Part shown: positions 1 to 6,056 of the stretch, in pieces
How positions within the stretch are numbered: position 1 is the stretch's first letter
Layout of the letters: every line of letters begins with the position of its first letter
Assembly: GCA_913054055.1 (NCBI GenBank)
Contig: CAJXIT010000215.1
Span: 1 to 6,193, forward strand
Direction: 5' to 3'
Length of the DNA: 6,193 bases
Source of the DNA: an uncultured Thalassolituus sp.
GTDB taxonomy: Bacteria; Pseudomonadota; Gammaproteobacteria; Pseudomonadales; Oceanobacteraceae
Position numbers and translations under genes: made by a program
The notes under the pieces: generated by a model
What the model was told of the DNA's origin: nothing
Database searches by the model: none
Seen by the model: the letters and a program-made list of their open reading frames with translations, nothing else

Positions 1-121
1 TAACCACGTTCATCGTAACGGTTGCATAATTGTTGGCTGTTTTCTACCACTGACTACCTTCGCTTGATCTGTACCGCTTACTAACCACGGGTTTCTTGGG
101 CGCATAATGCCAGATAGGTGC
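1..121. other. Non-coding left edge, no gene supported
   Basis: No convincing reading frame is seen on either strand. The forward frames close quickly, for example at the TAA at 27-29 and the TGA at 65-67. The longest reverse frame here is about 31 codons and has no recognisable family features. An 8-base word, TAACCACG, occurs twice (1-8 and 82-89), which may be chance. The stretch could be the 3' flank of a gene lying to the left of the window, but nothing here proves it. Confidence 0.5.
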
Positions 122-205
122 CATTCCACCAAGTAGCTATTCAAACAAGTAACTATTCCAAAAAGTAACATTCCAACAAGTAACATTCTACCAAGTAACT
201 ATTCC
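122..205. repeat. Tandem array, five degenerate units of 15-16 bp
   Basis: The core AAGTAAC (AAGTAGC in the first unit) begins at 131, 147, 163, 178 and 193, giving periods of 16, 16, 15 and 15 bases. The unit reads roughly CAAGTAACTATTCCAA, and several copies keep the ATTCC half. The array lies in the intergenic region well upstream of yegT, before the candidate promoter. The period is not a multiple of a helical turn, so same-face binding of a protein is not implied. Replication slippage is the simplest origin; a function is unknown. Confidence 0.8.
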
Positions 206-222
206 GGGAGTCATTCGCACTA

Positions 223-278
223 ATATCGAGTAAAGCTATGCTCATATAGATGAGTTAGCGAAACGAACATCTCGATAT
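223..278. promoter_or_regulatory. Nested inverted repeat upstream of yegT
   Basis: An 8-bp perfect inverted repeat, ATATCGAG (223-230) and CTCGATAT (271-278), encloses a second hairpin. The inner hairpin has arms GCTA (235-238) with TAGC (256-259) and CTCAT (241-245) with ATGAG (250-254), and a 4-base loop, ATAG. The right outer arm abuts a possible -10 hexamer, TATAAC (278-283), which has a weak -35 candidate TTAGCG (255-260) 17 bp upstream inside the same structure. It may be a DNA operator overlapping a yegT promoter, or a structured 5' leader if transcription starts further upstream. The symmetry is directly visible; its role is inferred. Confidence 0.4.
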
Positions 279-310
279 ATAACGCTGCTCATGTCACAAA
301 ACAATCTCAT

Positions 311-344
311 TGGTATTGTATTGGTATTATCTTTTGAAATACCA
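311..344 (+). promoter_or_regulatory. Candidate yegT promoter with overlapping operator boxes
   Basis: TGGTATT occurs twice in direct orientation (311-317 and 322-328, 11 bases apart) and once inverted as AATACCA (338-344). The second and third copies form a palindrome with 7-bp arms and a 9-base spacer. TGGTATTAT at 322-330 also fits an extended -10 element (TG-n-TATTAT), although no good -35 is seen 16-18 bp upstream. A start near 337 would give a leader of about 44 bases before yegT. Overlap of the palindrome with the -10 is what a repressor site would look like, and the regulator encoded at 5313-6056 is the obvious candidate. The site does not match the short HutC-type consensus closely, so binding is conjecture. 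Confidence 0.35.
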
Positions 345-380
345 TCATTCGCGTACCCTACAGTACTAAAGGACATAATA

Positions 381-1664
381 ATGAAATCGAATAACTTCAA
401 ACTGTCTTCAATGATGTTCATTGAATGGTTTATCTGGGGAGCATGGTTTGTTCCCTTGTGGCAAATACTTAATACCAATGGTTTTACGCCAACTGAGATC
501 GCATGGTCTTACGCGTGTACAGCTATTGCAGCGATCATCTCTCCGATTTTGGTTGGATCGATCACCGACCGTTTTTTTGCGGCGCAGAAAGTACTTTCTG
601 TCATGTTGATAGCAGGTGCTGGTTTAATGTACTTAGCCGCTCAACAAACTGAGTTTGCCACCTTCTTCCCAATCCTTTTGCTTTACTCATTAACCTACAT
701 GCCGACGATTGCGCTGACCAATAGTATTGCTTTCTCTAACGTAGAAGATGTAGAACGTGACTTCCCGCGTATCCGTGTAATGGGTACTATCGGCTGGATC
801 GCTTCTGGTATCGCGATTGGATTCCTACCTGGTTGGTTGGGCTATGGTGATATTTCATCAAGCAATATTCCTCTCCTTCTGACGGCACTAGCTTCGGCGG
901 CTCTGGGTATCTTCGCACTGACATTGCCAGACACTCCGCCCAAAAGTACCGGTAAACTTAGCCTAAAAGTGATGCTTGGCCTTGATGCACTCGTGTTACT
1001 GAAAGACAAAAACTTCCTAGCATTCTTTGTTTGTTCTTTCATGTTCAGCATGCCATTGGCGTTCTACTACATTTTTGCAAACGGCTATTTGACTGAAGTT
1101 GGCATGAGCAATGCGACTGGCTGGATGACTCTAGGTCAATTCTCTGAAATCTTCTTTATGTTGGCATTGCCTTTCTTTACCAAACGATTTGGTATTAAGA
1201 AGGTATTATTACTTGGTCTGTTTACGGCGGCTGTTCGTTACGGCTTCTTCGTCTACGGAAGCGCAGATACTTGGTATCTATACTCACTGCTGTTCGCAGG
1301 CATCCTATTACATGGTGTGAGCTACGATTTCTACTTTGTGACGGCTTACATCTATGTCGACAAGAAAGCACCTGCTCACATGCGTACCGCAGCACAAGGT
1401 CTTATTACTCTTGGTTGCCAAGGCATTGGTAGTTTGCTGGGTTACCGCTTAGGTGGCGTATTGATGGAAAAGATGTTTGCTTATGACGAACCACAAAATG
1501 GATTGACGTTTGATTGGTCAGGCATGTGGGGATTCGGTGCCATCATGATTGCCATCATTCTTGTCATCTTCATGTACTTCTTCCGTGAGCCAAACGGCGA
1601 GATTAAAGAGATTAAAATCGACAACAAATCAGAGCAGACTCCAGTAGAAAAAGCTCAAGCGTAA
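381..1664 (+). CDS. yegT: Nucleoside:H+ symporter family MFS transporter, YegT-like
   Basis: An inner-membrane transporter of the nucleoside:proton symporter branch of the major facilitator superfamily (NupG/XapB/YegT), 427 residues, which is normal for the family with 12 expected membrane helices. Visible signatures are MMFIEWFIWGAWFVPLW (residues 11-27, first helix), the loop motif GSITDRF (59-65), RDFPRIRVMGTIGWI (126-140), a DTPPKSTGK segment in the central cytoplasmic loop, and a charged hydrophilic C-terminal tail. The match to remembered E. coli YegT is close along the whole length. The frame is open from an ATG at 291, but 381 was chosen: it is preceded by AAAGGA (368-373) at good spacing, and the protein then starts as its relatives do (MKSNNFKLSSMMF). 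The family suggests uptake of a nucleoside or ribosylated compound; the actual substrate is unknown. It is the first gene of a yegT-yegU-yegV unit. Confidence 0.93.
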   Translation: MKSNNFKLSSMMFIEWFIWGAWFVPLWQILNTNGFTPTEIAWSYACTAIAAIISPILVGSITDRFFAAQKVLSVMLIAGAGLMYLAAQQTEFATFFPILLLYSLTYMPTIALTNSIAFSNVEDVERDFPRIRVMGTIGWIASGIAIGFLPGWLGYGDISSSNIPLLLTALASAALGIFALTLPDTPPKSTGKLSLKVMLGLDALVLLKDKNFLAFFVCSFMFSMPLAFYYIFANGYLTEVGMSNATGWMTLGQFSEIFFMLALPFFTKRFGIKKVLLLGLFTAAVRYGFFVYGSADTWYLYSLLFAGILLHGVSYDFYFVTAYIYVDKKAPAHMRTAAQGLITLGCQGIGSLLGYRLGGVLMEKMFAYDEPQNGLTFDWSGMWGFGAIMIAIILVIFMYFFREPNGEIKEIKIDNKSEQTPVEKAQA

Positions 1665-1672
1665 CTTTATAC

Positions 1673-1725
1673 CTGCTCAGCTTTTTCTCTAGCTCTTTTT
1701 TCTAGCTATAGGCTGAGCAGTTTTT
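1673..1725 (+). terminator. Intra-operonic hairpin with T tract between yegT and yegU
   Basis: CTGCTCAGC (1673-1681) and GCTGAGCAG (1712-1720) form a perfect 9-bp stem followed directly by TTTTT (1721-1725). The loop is unusually long, 30 bases, pyrimidine-rich, and contains a repeated CTAGCT word and possible secondary pairing of TAGCT (1690-1694) with AGCTA (1704-1708). It begins nine bases after the yegT stop codon and ends 26 bases before the yegU start. It is best read as a partial terminator or 3'-end stabiliser that lowers expression of the enzymes relative to the transporter. The long loop makes full termination uncertain. Confidence 0.65.
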
Positions 1726-1751
1726 AGATAACCTATTTTTGGTGAAGTAAG

Positions 1752-2774
1752 ATGAACATTACAAAACAAGACAGAATTTTAGGCACTTATTACGGTCAAG
1801 CTCTGGGCGATTCAATGGGAATGCCATCTGAACTTTGGCCTAGAAGCCGAGTAAAAGCACATTTTGGTTGGATTGATTCTTTCCTACCAGGTCCCGCTGA
1901 AAACAACGCCGCTTGTTATTTCGAGGCTTGTCAGTTTACGGATGACACCTCCATGGCGCTGGCTCTTGCTGACGCTATTATTGAATGTGACGGTGAAATT
2001 TCACCCAAGATCATTGCTCGTAACGTATTAAGCTGGGCTGAGGGCTTTGACGCATTCAACAAAAACATTTTCGGCCCTAGCTCAAAAGCGGCGATGCGCG
2101 CTATCAAAGAAGGCACATCAATTGATGAGCTTGAAAATAATGGTGTGACTAATGGTGCGGCGATGCGAGTTTCCCCAATGGGCTGCCTTGTGCCAACCAC
2201 TAGTTTGGATACTTTCATTGAGCAGGTTGCGTTGGCGTCAAGTCCAACACACAAATCAGATGTCGCTATTGCAGGCGCAGTGGCAATTGCTTGGTCGGTA
2301 TCAAAAGCGATTGAAGGGCACAGCTGGCAGGCAATCAAAGACCAATTACCAGCTATTGCGAACGCAGCTCAAACAAAAAATATCACTACATTCAGTGCAT
2401 CAATGGGCGCTCGAATTGAGCTTGCTTTGATGGTTGCTTCAGAAAGCAGTGGCATCGAAGAGCGTATGGAAAAAGTCTACAACTTAGTTGGAGCTGGTGT
2501 AAGTACCATTGAATCCGTACCTGCAGCGATAGCGATGGTTGAGCTTGCTCAAACCGACCCAAATCGCTGTGCAATTCTGTGTGCTAATTTAGGGGGGGAT
2601 ACCGATACGATTGGCGCAATGGCCACCGCGATTTGTGGCGCACTTAATGGTATCCAATCAATAGATATCGACTTGAAAAAACAGCTTGATGACGAAAACC
2701 AACTGGATTTTGCTGGATACGCCGCAACCTTCCTGCGCTTGAGAGAGATTAAGGAGCTAAGTTATGCCTCATAG
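1752..2774 (+). CDS. yegU: ADP-ribosylglycohydrolase-fold hydrolase, YegU-like
   Basis: A cytoplasmic enzyme of the ADP-ribosylglycohydrolase (DraG/ARH) fold, 340 residues, all-helical and expected to use two metal ions (Mg2+ or Mn2+) to cleave an N-glycosidic bond to ribose. The family motifs are intact: GQALGDSMGMPSELW (15-29), the metal-binding FTDDTSM (62-68), NGAAMRVSPMG (134-144), and the C-terminal GGDTDTIGAM (281-290), which supplies D283, D285 and T286. There is no signal peptide. The start at 1752 has GGTGA (1741-1745) six bases upstream and matches the usual family N-terminus. Residues such as SELWPRSRVKAHFGW and FDAFNKN, together with linkage to a nucleoside-type transporter and a PfkB kinase, identify the YegU branch rather than nitrogenase-regulating DraG. 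A small-molecule riboside is therefore a likelier substrate than an ADP-ribosylated protein, but this is inference. A run of seven G (2592-2598) encodes part of the metal motif. Confidence 0.92.
   Translation: MNITKQDRILGTYYGQALGDSMGMPSELWPRSRVKAHFGWIDSFLPGPAENNAACYFEACQFTDDTSMALALADAIIECDGEISPKIIARNVLSWAEGFDAFNKNIFGPSSKAAMRAIKEGTSIDELENNGVTNGAAMRVSPMGCLVPTTSLDTFIEQVALASSPTHKSDVAIAGAVAIAWSVSKAIEGHSWQAIKDQLPAIANAAQTKNITTFSASMGARIELALMVASESSGIEERMEKVYNLVGAGVSTIESVPAAIAMVELAQTDPNRCAILCANLGGDTDTIGAMATAICGALNGIQSIDIDLKKQLDDENQLDFAGYAATFLRLREIKELSYAS
2751..2756 (+). promoter_or_regulatory. Ribosome binding site of yegV inside yegU
   Basis: AAGGAG lies seven bases before the ATG at 2764 and within the last codons of yegU. 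Because yegV starts before the yegU stop (2772-2774), this strong site fixes the yegV start and implies translational coupling of the hydrolase and kinase. Confidence 0.85.
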
Positions 2775-3717
2775 TGCTTTGATTACACTCATTCCGACCT
2801 TAAAGAATCAGCGACAGTTGTGTCTGATTGGTGCTGCTGTAGTCGATATCGTAACTGAGACACCATCCTTACCTAAACGTGGCACTGATGTAGAACTGAC
2901 CGAGAAAGGCATTCACGTAGGCGGCTGTGCTTTGAATATCGCGATTGCTTTGAACAAGCTTGGTGTTGAATCAATTAATGCGTTACCAATTGGACAAGGG
3001 AAGTGGGCCGACATCATCACAACTGCGATGGCAGACAAAGGGCTAACGAGCAGCTTAATTGATCCAAGTGGGGATAATGGCTGGTGTTTAGCGCTAGTTG
3101 AGCCAGACGGTGAACGAACCTTTTTATCAGTCAGTGGTGTCGAAAATAATTGGAATCAGCAAGCTCTTGAAAAGTTAGATCTTCAAGACGATGCCATTAT
3201 TTATCTATCTGGCTACCAGTTGTCTTCAGCCTGTGGAGAGCAGATCGTCAGCTGGCTAGAAACGCTCCCTAACGGCATTGAACTATTTATTGACTTTGGT
3301 CCGCGCATTGCCGATGTACCTGCACCATTGTTTGAGCGTTTGATTAAACTTAAACCGACGGTGTCTTTAAATCGCCAAGAAGCTGAAGTACTCGGAATGC
3401 AAGACATCAATAAGTTTGTTGAGCAGTGGCATAAAACTTACGGCTGCCCTCTTATTTTACGCATAGATAGCGATGGTGCTTTGTTCGCCACTCATGATGG
3501 TTACGGTAACGTTGCACCGTTTAAAGCAACGGTTGTCGATACCATTGGAGCCGGTGACACCCATGCTGGTGGCGTATTGGCTGGGCTAGCTTCAGGTTGG
3601 GAACTTCCCGATGCTATCTTGTTAGGTAATGCGGTTGCTTCGTATGTGGTGAGCCATGTTGGTGGTGATTGCGCGCCAAGCGTTGAAGAAATCACAAGCT
3701 ATCTTAGCCAATATTAA
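2764..3717 (+). CDS. yegV: PfkB-family carbohydrate/nucleoside kinase, YegV-like
   Basis: A cytoplasmic ATP-dependent kinase of the PfkB (ribokinase) family, 317 residues, a normal length. The N-terminal substrate region carries CLIGAAVVDIV (about 20-30) and the glycine pair in HVGGCALNIAIAL (51-63). The C-terminal signature is DTIGAGDTHAGG (259-270), with the anion-hole GAGD at 262-265 and the catalytic base D265. DGERTF and SLNRQEAEVLG segments are also present. All key residues are intact. The start is set by AAGGAG at 2751-2756, and the gene overlaps yegU by 11 bases, so the two enzymes are probably made in fixed proportion. The likely role is phosphorylation of the sugar, or of a nucleoside-like product, released or processed by YegU. 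The family also phosphorylates nucleosides and pseudouridine, so the acceptor cannot be named from sequence. Confidence 0.92.
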   Translation: MPHSALITLIPTLKNQRQLCLIGAAVVDIVTETPSLPKRGTDVELTEKGIHVGGCALNIAIALNKLGVESINALPIGQGKWADIITTAMADKGLTSSLIDPSGDNGWCLALVEPDGERTFLSVSGVENNWNQQALEKLDLQDDAIIYLSGYQLSSACGEQIVSWLETLPNGIELFIDFGPRIADVPAPLFERLIKLKPTVSLNRQEAEVLGMQDINKFVEQWHKTYGCPLILRIDSDGALFATHDGYGNVAPFKATVVDTIGAGDTHAGGVLAGLASGWELPDAILLGNAVASYVVSHVGGDCAPSVEEITSYLSQY

Positions 3718-3750
3718 AGCAGCGGTAAGACGAGCAATATTCCCGTGCTC

Positions 3751-3818
3751 AACCTCTTTAGAACAATAACTTCTTTAGAAAAATAACCTCTTTAGAACAA
3801 TAACTTATTTAGAACAAT
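3751..3818. repeat. Tandem array, four 17-bp units in the yegV 3' region
   Basis: Units begin at 3751, 3768, 3785 and 3802 with an exact 17-base period. The consensus is AACCTCTTTAGAACAAT; units 1 and 3 are identical, unit 2 differs at two positions and unit 4 at two. The array lies between the yegV stop codon and the terminator at 3827, so it should be in the 3' untranslated region of the yegTUV message. A small inverted repeat, GAGCA (3732-3736) with TGCTC (3746-3750), sits just before it. The units contain stop codons, so they are not coding. Confidence 0.9.
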
Positions 3819-3826
3819 AAAACATT

Positions 3827-3851
3827 AGGCTCAGTGTTACTGAGCCTTTTT
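3827..3851 (+). terminator. Rho-independent terminator of the yegTUV unit
   Basis: AGGCTCAGT (3827-3835) and ACTGAGCCT (3839-3847) form a perfect 9-bp stem with a 3-base loop, or 8 bp with 5 bases. It runs into TTTTT (3847-3851) and then GTT. It should end transcripts coming from yegV, which makes the transporter gene at 3897 a separate or readthrough-dependent unit. The stem shares GCTCAG with the hairpin after yegT. Confidence 0.9.
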
Positions 3852-3896
3852 GTTATGCCTACTCATTCTATTATCTAGCTTTTTGGTCGTTCTGTT

Positions 3897-5168
3897 ATGA
3901 ATAATCTTTCTTTTGTGAACCGTTTTTCTGTTGTAAAAAATAAATCAACAAGGATTCTGCTTGCGAGTTGTGGGATCAACCTTTGTATTGGTGTTCTCTA
4001 TACTTGGAGTGTGTTTAAAAACTCTCTTTTAGAACTTGGCTGGAATAACACTCAAGCTTCAATGCCTTACACCATTACAATCATTACTCTATCACTTGCA
4101 TTGCTTATTGCTGGCCGTATTCAGGATAAGATTGGCCCACAAAAGGTACTAATGGTTGGTTCAATAATGGCTGGCGCAGGGATGATTTTAGCGAGCTTTT
4201 CTTTAACGCCTTGGAATCTAAACATAAGCTTTGGTCTTGTGACGGGGGCTGGAATTGGCTTTGCTTACGCATGTTTAAATCCAACCGCTATGAAGTGGTT
4301 CCATACCTCTCAAAAGGGGATGGTGAATGGGTTACTCGCGACGGCTTTTGGTTTGGCTGCTATCTATTTAGCACCACTCACTAGCTATCTAATATCTGTG
4401 ATGGGATTAGAGCAAAGCCTTCGTGTACTCGGGTTCGGGCTAATAATCGTCGCTTTTCCACTGGCTTGTTCGATCAAGAACCCACCCTTAGGGTATGAGC
4501 CCAAAGCCAACTCATCTGATCCTGATTTCTCGAAGCCTTTGTCATTACCAAGTCGTAACTACATGTGGAAAGAAATGCTGGCAACCAGACAGTTCTATTT
4601 ATTGTGGTTCACTTACGCATTTGGCGCTGCCGCTGGTTTAATGATTATCGCCAACATCACCTCGATTGCTGCCGAGCAAGCCAATATCTTACAAGGGGCT
4701 TATTTGATTGTTACCTTATCAATATTCAATTCTGCAGGGCGATTGGTTTCTGGGTTATTGAGCGACAAAATTGGTGCATTGAGAACACTGGCGATCGCAT
4801 TGGGGCTTCAAACCATCAATATGTTACTGTTTAGCCAGTTTGTCTCTAGCTCGACTCTAATGGTAGGTGCGGCGTTGGCTGGTATTGGGTATGGCACTTT
4901 GTTAGCGGTATTTCCTTCTATAATGGCTGACTTATACGGTTTGAAAAACTTCGGGGCTAACTACGGTGTGCTTTATACGGCTTGGGGCATTGGTGGCTTT
5001 ATTGGACCTATCCTTGCTGCAATATCGGTTGATTGGTACGGCAGTTACTCCATCGCTTATTTGATCTGTGCGGTACTGGTGAGTATAGCGACGGTATTGA
5101 CCTTCAGAGTTACGCCGATTTCAAGTGAACCCGAGTCGACATCTGGTTACCAACTAAAGCGTTCGTAG
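3897..5168 (+). CDS. OFA-type major facilitator superfamily transporter
   Basis: An inner-membrane carrier, 423 residues with about 12 hydrophobic helices, of the oxalate/formate antiporter-like (OFA) branch of the MFS. Supporting motifs are GVLYTWSVF in the first helix (32-40), the loop motif GRIQDKIGPQKV (73-84), NSAGRLVSGLLSDKIGALR between helices 8 and 9, and NYGVLYTAWGIGGFIGP near helix 11 (355-371). A hydrophilic central loop of roughly 200-230 separates the halves. Oxalate transport in OxlT needs an Arg in helix 8 and a Lys in helix 11. The helix-11 region here shows no Lys, so oxalate is unlikely, although the alignment was not computed. A monocarboxylate or similar anion is the family default. 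The start at 3897 lacks a clear Shine-Dalgarno, but no other Met occurs before residue 56. Only 45 bases separate it from the preceding terminator. TATTAT (3869-3874) is a possible -10, without a good -35. Confidence 0.85.
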   Translation: MNNLSFVNRFSVVKNKSTRILLASCGINLCIGVLYTWSVFKNSLLELGWNNTQASMPYTITIITLSLALLIAGRIQDKIGPQKVLMVGSIMAGAGMILASFSLTPWNLNISFGLVTGAGIGFAYACLNPTAMKWFHTSQKGMVNGLLATAFGLAAIYLAPLTSYLISVMGLEQSLRVLGFGLIIVAFPLACSIKNPPLGYEPKANSSDPDFSKPLSLPSRNYMWKEMLATRQFYLLWFTYAFGAAAGLMIIANITSIAAEQANILQGAYLIVTLSIFNSAGRLVSGLLSDKIGALRTLAIALGLQTINMLLFSQFVSSSTLMVGAALAGIGYGTLLAVFPSIMADLYGLKNFGANYGVLYTAWGIGGFIGPILAAISVDWYGSYSIAYLICAVLVSIATVLTFRVTPISSEPESTSGYQLKRS

Positions 5169-5184
5169 TGGTAACCTAAAGCCT

Positions 5185-5268
5185 GTCTAAGCCAATAACG
5201 GTATCTTAGGGGATGGGATCTTTGTTTCACCCCCAGATTTCACATTTCTATTAAGTGCGGGCTTAGAC
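5185..5268. repeat. Separated 9-bp inverted repeat upstream of yegW
   Basis: GTCTAAGCC (5185-5193) and GGCTTAGAC (5260-5268) are perfect complements 66 bases apart. Similarity extends outward to CCTG on the left and CAGG on the right, with two extra bases in the right arm. The right arm falls between the possible -35 and -10 of yegW. It could be a pair of operator half-regions allowing looping, or a long hairpin at the end of the upstream transcript. No T tract follows, so it is not a normal terminator. Confidence 0.45.
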
Positions 5269-5280
5269 TTCAGGTATACT
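5251..5280 (+). promoter_or_regulatory. Candidate yegW promoter
   Basis: TATACT (5275-5280) is a good -10 hexamer. TTAAGT (5251-5256) is a weak -35 with an 18-bp spacer. A start near 5287 would leave about 26 bases of leader before the ATG at 5313. The -10 is part of GGTATACTTT, which contains the palindrome GTATAC and a GGTAT word also present ahead of yegT (312-316 and 323-327). Autoregulation by YegW is possible but not shown. Confidence 0.45.
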
Positions 5281-5312
5281 TTGGTTAAATATAAAAGCTA
5301 AAACAGACCTTT

Positions 5313-6056
5313 ATGAGCGCTTATCAACCATTGCTGACCCTGATTCAAGAACGAATCGAACAGAAAGACAAATCACCGTTGTACCTAAAGATTGCCGATT
5401 CAGTAAAGCTGGCGACTGAGCAAAAAATGCTGAAAGGCGGAGACTTCATTCCTACCGAGCGTGAGTTTAGCGACAAGCTAGGTGTCTCGCGTATTACTGT
5501 CCGTAAAGCGTTGGATATTTTAGATAAAGAAGGTGTGATTGTCCGTTCTCGCGGGTTGGGTACCATGATCAGCGAAACGGTAGAGTACTCAAGCAAAGAG
5601 GCAACAGGTTTCTCTCAGCAAGTGGTTCTAAAGGGCAAAAAGCCTGATACGTTATGGATCAAGAAAGACGTGATTTCTTGTTCACCTGAAATTTCAAAGA
5701 TCCTCAAAATTGCTGAAAATGACCCCGTGTTTTTGCTTAAGCGTGTCCGTTATATTGACGAACAAGCCGTTTCCATCGAAGAGTCATACGTCCCTGCACA
5801 CCTTATCCATGATCCAGACGAGATCCAGCTCTCGCTCTATGATTACTTTCGTAGCCAAGATATCTCACCGACCAAAACAAAAAGCCGTGTATCCGCCAAG
5901 ATGCCAACAGAGGAATTTCTAGAGAAGCTCAATATTGATGAAACCGTGCCTGTGTTACTTATTGAACAAACCGCTTACGACACAAAAGGCGTACCTATTG
6001 AATACAGTATCAACCGCTGTCGTGGTGATATGTATGTCTTCATCAGTGAGGAATAG
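5313..6056 (+). CDS. yegW: GntR-family transcriptional regulator (HutC/UTRA type), YegW-like
   Basis: A DNA-binding regulator of 247 residues, the usual size for the HutC subfamily. The N-terminal winged helix-turn-helix spans about 22-86, with IPTEREFSDKLG (46-57), the recognition helix GVSRITVRKAL (57-67) and the wing RSRGLGTMI (78-86). The C-terminal UTRA ligand-binding domain spans about 95-245, with GFSQQVVLKGKKPDTLW, VFLLKRVRY, SIEESYVPAHLIHD, SLYDYFRSQ and the closing VPIEYSINRCRGDMYVF. The whole protein agrees closely with remembered E. coli YegW. The expected role is a ligand-released repressor of yegTUV, sensing a nucleoside-like compound or a phosphorylated sugar. No strong Shine-Dalgarno precedes the ATG, which hints at low expression. 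It lies on the same strand as its presumed targets, and downstream of the OFA transporter rather than of yegV. Confidence 0.92.
   Translation: MSAYQPLLTLIQERIEQKDKSPLYLKIADSVKLATEQKMLKGGDFIPTEREFSDKLGVSRITVRKALDILDKEGVIVRSRGLGTMISETVEYSSKEATGFSQQVVLKGKKPDTLWIKKDVISCSPEISKILKIAENDPVFLLKRVRYIDEQAVSIEESYVPAHLIHDPDEIQLSLYDYFRSQDISPTKTKSRVSAKMPTEEFLEKLNIDETVPVLLIEQTAYDTKGVPIEYSINRCRGDMYVFISEE

Noticed and set aside
122..205. CRISPR array
   Set aside because: The units are only 15-16 bp, adjoin without unique spacers, and no cas genes are present.
284..298. CRP binding site upstream of yegT
   Set aside because: Only one half-site (TCACA at 294-298) is good; the partner half at the right spacing does not match TGTGA.
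291..380. A 30-codon N-terminal extension of yegT from the ATG at 291, hydrophobic enough to suggest a signal peptide
   Set aside because: The ATG at 381 has a proper ribosome binding site and gives the N-terminus expected for the family. The extension also covers the likely promoter and operator sequence.
242..478. Reverse-strand open frame across the yegT upstream region and first codons
   Set aside because: It has no recognisable features, overlaps the strongly supported yegT start, and is best explained as chance.
1931..2338. 135-codon reverse-strand open frame inside yegU
   Set aside because: It lies wholly within a well-supported gene on the other strand and has no family features; it is an antisense shadow.
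3751..3818. CRISPR array or integron attachment sites
   Set aside because: The 17-bp units are contiguous with no spacers, and no attC-like core sites or integrase are seen.
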